Assembly (NCBI GenBank): GCA_021292105.1
Contig: CM037874.1
Coordinates: 55,534,540-55,598,539 of the forward strand
Length of the DNA: 64,000 bases
Reading direction: 5' to 3'
DNA from: Anadara kagoshimensis
Taxonomy: Eukaryota; Mollusca; Bivalvia; Arcoida; Arcidae
The notes below the pieces were generated by a model that worked only from the letters and a program-made list of their open reading frames with translations, made no database searches and had not been told where the DNA came from. The translations under genes and the position numbers were made by a program. Positions 20,731 through 31,485 of the stretch are shown piece after piece; position 1 is the first letter of the stretch, and every line of letters starts with the position of its first letter.

Positions 20731-21614
20731 ATCATATGAAGAAGGCGACGCCCTTGTTGTTTAAATGTCTGAAACTTTATTGATTCTTGGTTTATTAATA
20801 TGATCTTCAACAGAATAATATATAAAACCATCATTTATCTTTAAAGATAAAAATAAAACGGAAAATAAGATTGTGAAGCATACTAGTAACAGTTTACATC
20901 ATGAAGCTTATTTATTAAAAATGATGATCATTTTAAGGTAATTACTCCTACGAGTTTTAAAAAAGAACCGAGTAAAACTAATTTTAAAATCTACTGTATC
21001 AGAAAGCGTTCTCTTTTTTGGCTGAAACACGTGTTTAGGATAATGCCTTCCATGTAATACAGTTCTTCGTGAGATATTAAGAACTCCATTAATAAACAAC
21101 TGATACTTCATATATCGATCCAAATTAATTAAATGTCGTTTTATTAATCACATTCACGTAATTTGATCATAAACCGCCTAATAAACACTCTTTTGTTTTA
21201 TTTTCTCACCCTTTCCTGCAATTTCAAATTATTTTAAGACTTGGCGTATATTTCCAATTCCTTTTTTATTATGTTTATGTCTTCACGTTTTGTTGCCGGT
21301 TTAAGAATTAAAAAAAATCTGTAAACGGACATTGCCACGTGTTTGAGATAATGCCTGTTGTATTACACAGTTTATTTTTAGACTTGAATCAAATCTTCAG
21401 GATTAAATGACGTATATCGTACACTATATTGTCTTATGTTCAAGCTTCCATGTAATTGTTTCTGGTCCTGCAACCTGTTTTTATTGAGTTGTTGATATTT
21501 CTTGTTTTGCGTTCTTGAAAACATTGGCTGCTGCATTTTATCTGTTTCTGGTTACATCTTTTGTTTTATTTCAAAAGTACTTAACTAATTTGTGAAATTC
21601 CTAATTCCTAATTT
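20731..21614. other. No gene seen
   Basis: AT-rich spacer. A short motif ACACGTGTTTAGGATAATGCC (about 21025) recurs as CACGTGTTTGAGATAATGCC (about 21338). Confidence 0.5.
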
Positions 21615-21730
21615 ATAGGTCTTGTCAACCCTCCCGTCTTTGATGCAAGTTCACGTGTGTTACTTAATTTGCCAATAAAAAGTTTTTACTTTGATTTGGC
21701 ATTGTGATTATGAATGTAGTTAACTTTTTT
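21615..21730 (+). mobile_element. RT-tail 3'-terminal fragment, diverged
   Basis: CTTTGATGCAAGTTCACGTG, TTACTTAATTTGCCAAT, AAAAGTTTTTACTTTGATTT and a decayed terminus. Confidence 0.65.
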
Positions 21731-21859
21731 ATTGAAATTTGTAAATATTCTTTTCAGATATGAACGTATTGTCTTAAATGAAGCGCCACAAAACGCAGTG
21801 CCTTCAATAAAGTCAAAATATTAAGTGTTTTTGATCAGAGATAAAACTACCGTGTTATC

Positions 21860-22060
21860 AAACAAACAAGACAAGTTTATGTTTAAATCACAATCCGAAA
21901 AGCAAATAAAAAAATCCTGAAAATGGAAATTTAAGTTAAGTACGTGAACTTCCACAAAGCAAGTGATACCAGGTGCTTCTGAATGGTACAAACATTCCTA
22001 GCTAACTACGCCAGTGTCTAATGAAAACAATCGAGATTGAAAGTGGCATGGGTATCAGTT
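21860..22060 (-). mobile_element. RT-tail copy, diverged
   Basis: AACAAACAAGACAAGTTTATG, AAATCACAATCCGAAAAGC, ACGTGAACTTCCACAAAGCA, CCAGGTGCTTCTGAATGGTA, CTAGCTAACTACGCCAGTG. Confidence 0.8.
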
Positions 22061-22654
22061 ACTGCTAAATTAAAACAGTTTCTAATCACATCACACCTAT
22101 GAAACCTGAAATCGTAAATAAACGCTTGTCACGTGACCAGGCATACCGCCTAAACCAATTACAGGAATGACAGTTGTCACCAAACTCCTCTATGATCACC
22201 ATTTGGCTGTTCCAGTATAGTTAAAACACGTGAACTAAATTCCCAGAATATCCGTTGTTATATTTAAAAGAACTTTGGGAGTGTAACAACTGAGATCTTA
22301 CTTATGCATCATTTTTTTCAAATGTGGTCAATGATCGTTTATATATCAAATTAAATTGATTAGATCACATACCGTTTATCAACCCCGTTCGATTTATTTA
22401 TATATCAAGTACACGTATTTCTATCTATTTGTTACTTTCATGATTGTGTATTCACATGGTTTGTTTGTGGTTGGAAATCTTATTGTTTGTGTAAAATATC
22501 AATAGGAAAGAATACCCCATCCATCATGAATGAATCAAATATCAGAGTATAAGACAATCCGATTACATATCACGTAACTATAAATTCTTTCTCTGCTATT
22601 TTAGGCAAAACATGTTTGTCTGTCAGTGTCGGCAACATGGTTGTCTTGGTATTT
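22061..22654. other. No gene seen
   Basis: AT-rich spacer. Confidence 0.5.
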
Positions 22655-22892
22655 ATACCAATCAATAACTAACCAAAATCCAAAAGCAAAGCAAAACTTT
22701 GAAACTGGCAAAATAGGTTAAACACGTGGACTGCCCCAAATAAAGTGAGGGTAAGTGCTACGGAAAAGTAAGTACATGCTGTTTAGCTAGCAAAACCGGG
22801 CACGTGTATAATCAAAATTGAAAATAGAAATAAAAAATAGGGCGTGAACTATAGCCAGGTAATTTTGGATACAGATACATTAAACGATTTAG
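22655..22892 (-). mobile_element. RT-tail copy
   Basis: AAAATCCAAAAGCAAAGCAA, GGTTAAACACGTGGACTGCC, GTAAGTACATGCTGTTTAGC, GGGCACGTGTATAATCAAAA, then the decayed RT end. Confidence 0.8.
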
Positions 22893-23106
22893 CAGAAAAA
22901 TGTTTTACTATCATTCTTTACCATCTAGCCATCAACCATGATCAATCACATTTTTAAAAGGTTCAATGATTTTCTATTTAACTTAGTATTAATGCTCTTG
23001 GTAGCAATATCTTTGAATAACATTATTGACCAGTTCGCTGAAGACCAGCATTGTTTCGTCGGAATGAAAAATTGTTAGAAATGGAATTCTAGAGTGATGG
23101 AGGATA

Positions 23107-23170
23107 TCAAAAACATACGTACAAATCACTATCGCAAAGCAAAGTAAAATCTTTAGAACTGACAAATAAC
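23107..23170 (-). mobile_element. RT-tail 3'-terminal fragment (~60 bp)
   Basis: TATCAAAAACATACGTACAAA, TCGCAAAGCAAAGTAAAATC, TTTAGAACTGACAAATAAC. Shortest clear copy, showing severe 5' truncation. Confidence 0.7.
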
Positions 23171-24461
23171 CGCTTTATCCTAAAGAAATCGCTAACCTTC
23201 GCCAAGTGAACTGTACTCTTCTGGCAATAGGATTTGTACGAATAGGATTTGGAACAAGGGACGAGAGGCCCTTTGTATAACCGAGATCAAGCGATTGAAT
23301 CCTAATTTATAACCAGCGTGCCAGTTATCGGGGACCAGCAAGTAGAACACCCTAGCAAAGAAACAGAAACGATGCATGAAAAGTTCCTACAAAATCAGCA
23401 TTGCATGTGATTTACTAATTTCCATTTTTTTCTCGTGTCTCAATACGTACTGCATAAAACAATCCAGATAGTATTATACTTCTAAGTTTCTGATAAAAAG
23501 TGTAGAAACATATAGATGTACTTTTATAACGTAGAATCGCATTAGATTTGTAATGTCAACCTACATACACTTAAAATAAAATGTTAAATTGAAAGTGATT
23601 TTTCAAGTTTAATTGTTGAAATAAAACTTCAACTAATATATATTTATGTCTTTCTTCCACATATCTGCATTAAGATGACTATCAACCTACATAAACGTTT
23701 ATTACGTACAATGCCATTAGATTTTTATATTTCTGTTTACATATATTTTCAATATAACTTCATGTCATGATCAACTTCTTTTATTAATGTAGAAATTCTA
23801 TATCGATGTTGGAAATTAAATAAACTTCATTTAATAAATTTCGTTCTCGCATATTTGACATATTAATCTCAAGGGATAGGTGGTACGCTATTTTTTCTAT
23901 ATCGCACCCGCACGTGTACGGTATCTCAGTACAACGAAAACTACTTTCTCCATTATAGAAAGGGACGTAATCCATGATACGAGGGATACCATACCATAAA
24001 GCTATTTCCATAACAAATGATTTCTATAATTTTTAATTTTATTTTGATATTATTATTTGTTATAAAAAATAATTTTTACTAATAAGTGTATTAAAAATAA
24101 AATGTATTTTTTTGTTATTTATTATCGCATAGGTCCACATTTCTGCTCTGAGCGACACGTTATTGATGACGTTACATTATTACGTCATACATGTATTCAT
24201 CCGCTAGCAAAATCTTTGCTATGTAGAAGAAGATTTCAATTTTTTAGGCTATAATTAGAATATATATGCGAGAAAAATAATCAATTACTCCTGTGCTTTC
24301 CTTCGTATGGAACAAGAAGAAAGGATACCGTGGTATAACAAACGATATTCTAACGACTGTTCCGTTTTAACGAAGTACTCCCTTGTTTATATTATGACGT
24401 TATGTTACATGTCGCAAACAATATTTGTGGCGCAATTTTCATTCATTAAATCACTTATCAG
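23171..24461. other. No gene seen
   Basis: AT-rich spacer. ACTTCAACTAATATATATTT and GTAGAATCGCATTAGATT / ACAATGCCATTAGATTT (about 23533 and 23708) suggest a weak duplicated segment. Confidence 0.45.
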
Positions 24462-24608
24462 CTAAACAGGAGGTACTTACCCTTCCGGAACACCGGCCTC
24501 ACTTCCCTGGTGGAAGTTCACGTATCTAATCTAACATGGCAGTTCCAAAGCTTTTACTTTGCTTCTGGATTGTGATTCCTACATGGATTAGTATGTTTGT
24601 TTTTGATT
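24462..24608 (+). mobile_element. RT-tail 3'UTR copy
   Basis: GCTAAACAGGAGGTACTTACC, CACCGGCCTCACTTCCCTGG, TGGAAGTTCACGTATC, ACATGGATTAGTATGTTTGT. The last ~145 bp, ending exactly at the family terminus. Confidence 0.9.
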
Positions 24609-25159
24609 GTTTCAATGGAAGAAATCGCAACAGGTGAATTTCTCCAATGACCATCTTTGCATATAAATAGTAAAAACAGTTCGGTGTGTTTATTTAAATG
24701 ATTGTTAGAATCGAAATAATCAACGTTTACTCGTGGTATATGGTACAATAACAAACAGGTCGGAGTTCATATGCGGAAGAATATATCTTTTTTCAATAAA
24801 CACACCTGTTTTATGTTGTATGTATTTAGCATTAATGAAATTTCAATATTCCACGTTTTAAATATCATGCAGAAGAAAATCTAGTTTTTATTGTTTCAAA
24901 CAAGGTATATATTACCATATAGGATATTTATGACATCTGAGCTTATATTAAAGTTATATTAAAATACCTGTAGGCTGATGTTAAAAATCAAACATTTTGT
25001 ATCCTCTAAGTACATGTAGGCTGACACTTGAAAAAAAACTTGACATTAGACATACATACAGTAAATGTAGGTTGACATATGGAACTGAATATTCACTAAC
25101 ATTCTGCATGATGAACAGTATATTGCAGGGATGTTAAAAACTCAATCAATGCCCTAAAA
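24609..25159. other. No gene; weak repeated motif
   Basis: GTAGGCTGATGTTAAAAATC, GTAGGCTGACACTTGAAA, GTAGGTTGACATATGGAA and GTAGGATGACATAAGAAA recur about every 50-60 bp between 24970 and 25400 (the last two straddle other sequence). A degenerate tandem repeat. Confidence 0.5.
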
Positions 25160-25368
25160 TAGGTTATGGCCGTCGTCAATATAGTGTTGATAAGACTTAG
25201 CATGATATCCAAAATTACCCTAGATAATTTTTACGTCCTAAAGTTCCATGCATATTTCATTACTAACATCGATTTCCGTCGATTTTATATGTGGCGGGTA
25301 TATCTAGCTTGACAAGAGGTGCTTACCTTTTAACACTAATCTTCCTAACTTCCCTGGTGGCAGTTGAA
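25160..25368 (+). mobile_element. RT-tail copy, diverged
   Basis: GTTATGGCCGTCGTCAATAT, TTTTACGTCCTAAAGTTCCA, TGTGGCGGGTATATCTAGCT, AGAGGTGCTTACCTTTTAAC, CTTCCCTGGTGGCAGTTG. Confidence 0.8.
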
Positions 25369-25479
25369 AGTACATGTATAAATGTAGGATGACATAAGAA
25401 AATACAAATGCTCTGAAATTCTAAATAATAAAAACACATTGCTGTTTATTATCGGGCATCGTACAATCAAAGCGTATGA

Positions 25480-25812
25480 CTGTAAAAACAAACATACCAA
25501 TCCACGTTCAAATCACAATTTAAAGTGAAACATTGAAACAGGCAAAATTAACTTAAACAAAGTCCACAATGGAAGTGGGCGGGGTGCTCCTGGGGGTAAG
25601 CATTGCCTGTTTAGTAAGTTAAACCCTTCAATTTTGTCATCAAATTTAAAGAGAAAGGAACATGAAACTGTGGAAAGTTAGATACATTTTAGGTAATTTT
25701 GGATACATAGACACCATACTTATCAACAATATTGTGATGACATCCATGAAACTTACCGAGGGCATTAGTAAGCATAGACTAGTGATATCACCGCGTCAAC
25801 AACTTATTTCTA
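25480..25812 (-). mobile_element. RT-tail copy, left half of an inverted pair
   Basis: Runs from the 3' terminus (AAAACAAACATACCAATCCA) through AAGTGGGCGGGGTGCTCCTG and CATAGACACCATACTTATCA to the GCGTCAACAACTTATTTC block of the RT. The next copy (25886-26225) is in the opposite orientation ~70 bp away. Confidence 0.85.
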
Positions 25813-25885
25813 AACAAATTACTTCGGGCATCGTACAATCGAGGTCTTTGACTTTGAAACCTAAATAAAACAACTGACATGCTAC

Positions 25886-26225
25886 AGGTTGTTGACTCGG
25901 GGATATTGCAAGCCTAGGCTTATCAAGGCCCTCAAAAAGTTTTATGGCCGTCATCACAGTATTGTTGACAAGTTTAATGCCTCTGTGTCTAGGATTGCCC
26001 AAGATATTTATGACGTCTCATAGTTCCATGTTCCTGACACACAATTTTGATTACACACGTGGCGGGTGTAGCTAGCTAAACAAAAGGTGCTTACCCTTGC
26101 AAAACACCCGGCCTCACTTCCCTGGTGGAAGTTCACGTTTCTAACCTGACTTGTCAGATCCAAAGTTTTTATTTTGCTTCTGGATTGTGATTCGGATATG
26201 GATTAGTATGTTTGTTTTTGATTAT
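25886..26225 (+). pseudogene. RT-tail copy with readable RT C-terminus, right half of an inverted pair
   Basis: Translates as LTRGYCKPRLIKALKKFYGR, then HHSIVDKFNASVSRIAQDIY, then DVS and a stop at about 26022. A complete ~200-bp 3'UTR follows, ending at ATGTTTGTTTTTGATTA. The frame is open but covers only the last ~45 codons of the retroelement RT. With the diverged copy at 25480-25812 it forms a head-to-head pair able to fold back. Confidence 0.9.
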
Positions 26226-26389
26226 ACATGAACCAATTCTATGCTGCTTTTAAAAATATTTGCAATTTACATATATACGTATCTAAAAAAGTACATCTAT
26301 ATAGAAAATCAAAGAGTTGATAAACAACAAAAATTAATAACATCTCCCATAGTTGTAGTACAGCGCATCAATGTAATAAATGAAAATGG

Positions 26390-26700
26390 TGATATTTCAG
26401 ATTCAGGTGCTTACCCATCTGGATCACCAGATGTACTGGTGTTTTTTTGTGTCTATTTGTACAACTTTCAATACATATAAATCCAGGGAACGTATGTGAT
26501 AATCTGTACAGATATTAAAGGATGCAAAAATCAGACCAGAGATAATGGAACCATGAAGACACCACAAAAAATTTCGGTTACTGAAATAAAATGAATGGAT
26601 TGTTTTAAATAGATTATATTGCCAGTTTTCAAAGTTTTTTCTTTTAAAATTTGCTCTGGAATTTTAATTTGGACATGGATTTGTATGTTTGTTTTTGCTT
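26390..26700 (+). mobile_element. RT-tail copy, strongly diverged, with insertion
   Basis: TTTCAGATTCAGGTGCTTACC near 26395, then ~190 bp unrelated, then the terminus blocks TATTGCCAGTTTTCAAAG and GGACATGGATTTGTATGTTTG ending near 26700. Confidence 0.6.
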
Positions 26701-26997
26701 GAATAAAAGAAGGTATTATTGATGTGATTGTAGTGGTATAAGTATTGTTATGTTCATGAATTGGTTAAGTCGTAATATAAGTAATGATATGCCTCTCGAC
26801 TCCTCTATACCCGATTAAATAACGTGTAAAAGTTTTGTCCCTTTCGGTTATAATCGAAACATTTGTTTTTATATAACCTTGCAATGACTTGCTGTATAGT
26901 TTAAAATGGAATAAGCAAACTTGCAAATGAAAATAAGTTTACAGCCAATACAACTAAGAATACGACACTAAACAATTACATGCAAAAGTGACCTTTA
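26701..26997. other. No gene seen
   Basis: AT-rich spacer before the tandem array. Confidence 0.5.
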
Positions 26998-27116
26998 AAA
27001 TGACACCCTAAATTCCTGCAAATCTTAAAAATTAAGAAAATTATAAAGATTTGAAATTTTGTCGGATTTAAGTTAAGGGAAAACTTAGTTAGGGAATGAT
27101 TTTGAAACTGGGATCA
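26998..27116 (+). mobile_element. MITE-F remnant (right half)
   Basis: AAAATTATAAAGATTTGAAA and GATTTAAGTTAAGGGAAAAC, TTAGGGAATGATTTTGAAAC match the right part of the intact element at 33817-34074. Confidence 0.7.
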
Positions 27117-27866
27117 AACAAACAACACATTTTAATTTAGACATCCGTTGAACATTTAAACATCAATGGATGATTTTTTTTTATAAAACATCTGACATGA
27201 CACATTTATTAAAATTTTAACATTCATCATGAGATAAATCTGCGAGTTTGTTTTTTTTCAAGAAAATATTTTTATTTCAATTAATGCTATGAATATTCAT
27301 GAAGTGAATATATAATTATTTATTAATATGTGATAAAAATACTTTTCAGACCAATAACCTATAGTAAAAGTGCAGTGTGTCATTGTCAGTAACAAATATT
27401 TTGTAGTGATTTTTTTTTCAGGTCATCATTATAATTAATCAATATTTTGTTTTTGTTTTTGTAAATCTTTCTGTTTTACATATAAAAAATATACATGTTG
27501 CTAACATATGTGAAATATATCTATGCATATTATCATATGTCCATTAGATGAACGACCTTATTGAAAGCACAAAGAACAAAGAAGAGTGCAGCCTGTCATT
27601 CTCTAAAAGAGGTTTTGACACATAAATATATCCTTGAAGATGTTCTCTGCCAGGGCTACTAAATATGGTCATAAAACGGTCTTTAGTATGCATTAGCAGC
27701 TGTATATTTAGGCTATCTGTAGAAATGTAATTTGAAAAACAACATGGGTGTTACATATGCTGTTTCTAAAAGTATGTAAAAGCAATAGTGCTCCAATTTA
27801 TTTTGATTTCAAAGATCTGTAATAAAGTTCAATGTTCATTTCGACAACTAAAAATATGATCCGAAG

Positions 27867-27987
27867 CACCCGGTCTCACTTCCCTGGTGGAAGTTAACGT
27901 ATCTAACCTAACTTGTCAGTTCTAAAGTTTTTCCTTTGCTTCTGGATTGTGATTCGGACGTGGATTAGTATGATTGTTTTTGATTTA
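27867..27987 (+). mobile_element. RT-tail 3' end inside tandem unit 1
   Basis: GAAGCACCCGGTCTCACTTC, TGGAAGTTAACGTATC, CGGACGTGGATTAGTATGAT, TGTTTTTGATTTAA. The same insertion with the same 5' and 3' junctions is present in unit 2 (30130-30258), so it predates unit duplication. Confidence 0.9.
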
Positions 27988-28223
27988 ATACAAATTTGAT
28001 TTTTTGTTTTTTTCAGTATCATTGGTCTTTTAGAATATTTTAGACCAAGTTTATGCTTCAGTTCTTAAAAGTCGGCATAAAAATTAATTATACATATGTT
28101 CCTTAAAACCTAAGGTATACACCCTCATGCTAAGTATTTCCTTTGCTTAATTTGTTAAAAACGTTTTGGTCTTTTAGATATCGTTTCAAACTTTTGAAGT
28201 AAAAAAATTATAAAGTTGGTCCA

Positions 28224-28269
28224 AGCATTACTGATGAGAAAGTGTTGTCCGAATCGGCCGTCAAGTGCT
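28224..28269 (+). ncRNA. Hammerhead ribozyme, mutated
   Basis: CTGATGA core, stem I AGCATTA/AAGTGCT (with mismatches), stem II weakened (GAAAG/TGTCC), GAAT in place of GAAA, GTC triplet kept. Activity doubtful. Confidence 0.65.
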
Positions 28270-28439
28270 GTAAAATTAAAACTGGTATATTTAATTTGGT
28301 AAGATGACAACTTGATTATAGTTTCTCCACTTTAAGTTTTTCTGTTACTTTTTACTTCTGGTAGGTGTAAAATTCAAACATGTAATTGTCAAATAATTCA
28401 AACATTACCTGGAATGTGTTTATAAGAAATATACTTTTG

Positions 28440-28640
28440 TCTAAATTTGCTGCTAGTTAGAATACAATAGTCATCAAAAACTCAGGTATACTCCCTCATG
28501 CAAAGTATTTCATTGACAAAATTTGGAAAAATATATTTTGGTCTTTTTGGTATTTTTTCAACATTTTTGGAAATATTTCGGTCTAAGAACTACTTATGAG
28601 GAAATGTATTTCGAAAAAGCTCTCTACTAAATGTGGAAAT
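28440..28640 (+). mobile_element. Hammerhead module, second decayed copy in unit 1
   Basis: AAAAACTCAGGTATACTCCC, TCATGCAAAGTATTTCATTG, TATATTTTGGTC precede CTTATGAGGAAATGTATTTC at 28593. The hammerhead (about 28586-28631) has a CTTATGA core and no GTC triplet, and is inactive. It joins directly to the block that starts partial unit B, marking an unequal-crossover junction. Confidence 0.7.
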
Positions 28641-28799
28641 ACAACGGTTATTAGTATGAATCAACAGCTGTATATTTAGGCCATCTGGAGAAATGTAATT
28701 TTTAAAACAGTATGAGTGTTACATATGCGGTTTTTAAAAGGAAATATATAAATTAAATCAGTAGTGCCTCAATTTCTTTTCATTCTTTAATATATCGCA

Positions 28800-29110
28800 A
28801 TAAAATTCAATGTTCATTTCTTAAACTCAAAATATGATTTGATACAATTTTGATCTTTGCTTTTTCAGTACAATTGGACTTCTAGAATGTTTTGGACAAA
28901 GATAATGCTTTGGTCGTTATAAAATTAATCATACACATGTTCCTCAAAACCTTAGGTATACTCCCTCATGCAAAGTATGTCCTTGGTTTAATTTGGTTAA
29001 AAATTTGGTCGTTCAAAATCTTGAAAAAAAAATAAATTTGGTCCAAGCACTACTAATGAGGATCTGTATTCCGAAACGGCTGTCTAGTGCTTTAAATTTA
29101 AAACTGGTAT
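28800..29110 (+). mobile_element. Hammerhead module, most complete copy
   Basis: Reads TTTTTCAGTACAATTGGACT, TTCTAGAATGTTTTGGAC, AAAACCTTAGGTATACTCCC, TCATGCAAAGTATGTCC, then a ribozyme and TAAAACTGGTATAATATGTG. The same order in unit 2 (30278-30545) defines the module's extent. Confidence 0.8.
29046..29091 (+). ncRNA. Hammerhead ribozyme with core G-to-A change
   Basis: Stem I AGCACTA/TAGTGCT is perfect, the GTC triplet and GAAAC are kept, but the core reads CTAATGA instead of CTGATGA and stem II is weakened (GGATC/ATTCC). The invariant G5 is lost, so it is predicted inactive. Confidence 0.8.
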
Positions 29111-29253
29111 AATATGTGATTGGTTTAAGGAAACGGTCTTCAAGATTCAATCAGAAACACGAACGTCACATACAATACAATATCTATTACTTATATAATA
29201 AATAGAGGAAAACATGCAACAGATTTGTATTTCGCAACAACAAACGCAAACAG

Positions 29254-29401
29254 ACTCTGGTTTAACAATCATTTCTTAGCTAAGGTTTTCTTTATCTTAA
29301 ATTTAACAAATTTTGGTTATCGTTTTTTTCTGAATTTGAAATTTGCCGGATTAAAGTTAAGAAAACTCTTAGCTAGGGAATGATCGTGAAATTGGGACCA
29401 G
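29254..29401 (+). mobile_element. MITE-F copy with internal deletion
   Basis: GGTTTAACAATCATTTCTTA on the left and AGCTAGGGAATGATCGTGAA on the right are the inverted ends. The centre is shorter than in 33817-34074. Confidence 0.8.
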
Positions 29402-30129
29402 GAATATAACACATTTTAATTTTTACATCTGTTGAACATTTTAACATCAATAAATAATTTTTGATGAAACATCTTACATGACACATTTTTAAAAGCTATC
29501 ATAATATAAATCTGTGAGTTTGTTTTTCTTTTTTTAAGAAAATATTTATATTTCATTTAATGTCATAAATATTTATCATTGAAACGTATATGATTATTAA
29601 TATATTTGACAAAAATATCTTTCAGACCAATGAACTATGTTAAAGGTACAGTGTGCCATTATCAGTAACAAATATTTTGTAGTGATGTCTTTTAATGTCA
29701 TTATTATAAGTAATCAATATTTTGTTTTTGTAAATCTTTTTGTTTTACATATCAAAAAATATACATGTTGCTAACATATGTGAAATATATCTATGCATAT
29801 TATCATATGTCCATTAGATGAACGACCTTATGGAAAGCACAAAAAACAAAGAAGAGTGCTGCCTGCCATTCTCTGAAAGAGGTTTTGACACATAAATATA
29901 TCCTTGAAGATGTTCTTTGCCAGAGCTACCACATATGGTCATAAAACGGTCTTTAGTATGCATTAGCAGCTGTATATTTAGACTATCTGTAGAACTGTAA
30001 TTTGAAAAACAACATGGGTGTTACATATGCTGTTTCTAAAAGTATATAAAAGCAATAGTGCTCCAATTTCTTTTGATTTTTAAAGATCTCTAATAAAGTT
30101 CGATGTTTATTTCGACAACTAAAATATGA

Positions 30130-30258
30130 TCCGGAGCACCCGGCCTCACTTCCCTGGTGGAAGTTTACGTGTCTAACCTAACTTGTCAGTTCCAAAGTTT
30201 TTACTTTGCATCTGGATTGTGAGTCGGACATAGATTAGTATGTTTGTTTTTGATTTAA
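30130..30258 (+). mobile_element. RT-tail 3' end inside tandem unit 2
   Basis: GGAGCACCCGGCCTCACTTC, TTACGTGTCTAACCTAACTT, CATCTGGATTGTGAGTCGGA, TATGTTTGTTTTTGATTTAA. Closer to the family consensus than the unit 1 copy. Confidence 0.9.
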
Positions 30259-30475
30259 TACAAATTTGATCTTTATTTTTTCAGTATCATTGGTCTTCTA
30301 GAATATTTTGGACCAAGATAATGCTTCAGTTCTTAAAAGTCGTCATAAAAATTAATTATACATATGTATACTCACTCGTGCTAACAATTTCCTTTGCTTA
30401 ATTTGTTAAAAAAAACATTTTGGTCTTTTAGATATCGTTTCAAAATTTGGAAGAAAAAATCATAAATTTGGTCCA

Positions 30476-30521
30476 AGCATTACTGATGAGGAATTGTTGT
30501 TCGAATCGGCCGTCAAGTGCT
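30476..30521 (+). ncRNA. Hammerhead ribozyme, mutated
   Basis: CTGATGA core and GTC triplet intact; stem I AGCATTA/AAGTGCT carries mismatches shared with 28224-28269; GAAT replaces GAAA. The shared changes show the two copies derive from one already-mutated unit. Confidence 0.7.
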
Positions 30522-30689
30522 GTAAAATTAAAACTGGTATAATATTTAAGAATCATTAGTTGAAGAAAACGGTCATCAAGAATCATTTAGAAACACGAAC
30601 GTCAAATACCATACGATATCTAGTTATTATGTGGTAGATAGAGGAAAACATGAAACATATTTGTACTTCGCAACAGCAAACACACTGTA

Positions 30690-30910
30690 CTTTAGCTAAG
30701 ATTTTCTTTATCCTATTTTTTAGAAAAATGGTAATCATTTTTAATAATAATAAATATTTCTGTCAAAACTTTTTAAATGTTTTATTCTAGGAGTCCCCTT
30801 AACAATAACATCTTAAATTCCTGAAAATCTTGAAAATTAAGAAAATTATAAAGATTTGAAATTTTGTCAAGGAAAATATTAGCTAAGGAATGATTCTTAA
30901 ACTGGAGCTC
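30690..30910 (+). mobile_element. MITE-F copy
   Basis: TTTAGCTAAGATTTTCTTTA on the left, TTAGCTAAGGAATGATTCTT on the right, with the internal block TCCTGAAAATCTTGAAAATT shared with 33817-34074 in the inverted sense. Confidence 0.75.
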
Positions 30911-31121
30911 GGAAAACAACAAATTTTATTTTTTACATCTGTTGGACAATGAATAATTTCTTTGATAAAACATTTGACATGGCACGTTTATTAACATTTT
31001 AACAGCCATCATGAGATAGATGTGCGAGTTTGCTTTTTTAAAGAAAATATTTTATGTCAATGTCATCAATATGTATGAAGTGAATGTATATAGAATAAAA
31101 ATATCTTTAAGACCAATAATC

Positions 31122-31485
31122 AAAAACAAACATACTAATCCATGTCCGAATCACAATCCAGAAGCAAAATAAAAACTTTGGAACTGACAAGTTAGGTTAG
31201 ACACGTGAACTTCCACCAGGGAAGTGAGGCCGGGTGGTCCGGAAGGGTAAGCACCTCCTGTTTAGCTAGCTACACCCGCCACGCGTGCAATCAAAATTGT
31301 GTGAAAGGAACATGGAACTATGAGACGTCAAATATATCCAGGGCAATCCTGGACACAGACACATCAAACTTATCAACAATACTGTGATGACAGCCATAAA
31401 ACTTTTTGAGGGCCTTGATAAGCCTAGGCTTGCAATATCCCTGAGTCAACATTTTATTTGCAAGCAGCCTACTTCGTTGTAAAAG
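31122..31485 (-). pseudogene. RT-tail insertion with readable RT C-terminus
   Basis: One of the best preserved copies. Minus strand reads LLANKM-type residues, then LSQGYCKPRLIKALKKFYG-like sequence (Cys in place of Arg after Gly), VDKFDVSVSRIALDIFDVS and a stop, followed by the full 3'UTR ending ATTAGTATGTTTGTTTTTGA. It interrupts tandem unit 3 between TCTTTAAGACCAATAA and AGTGCAGTGTGCCATTGTC, blocks that are adjacent in the other units. It is therefore younger than the array. Confidence 0.9.
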
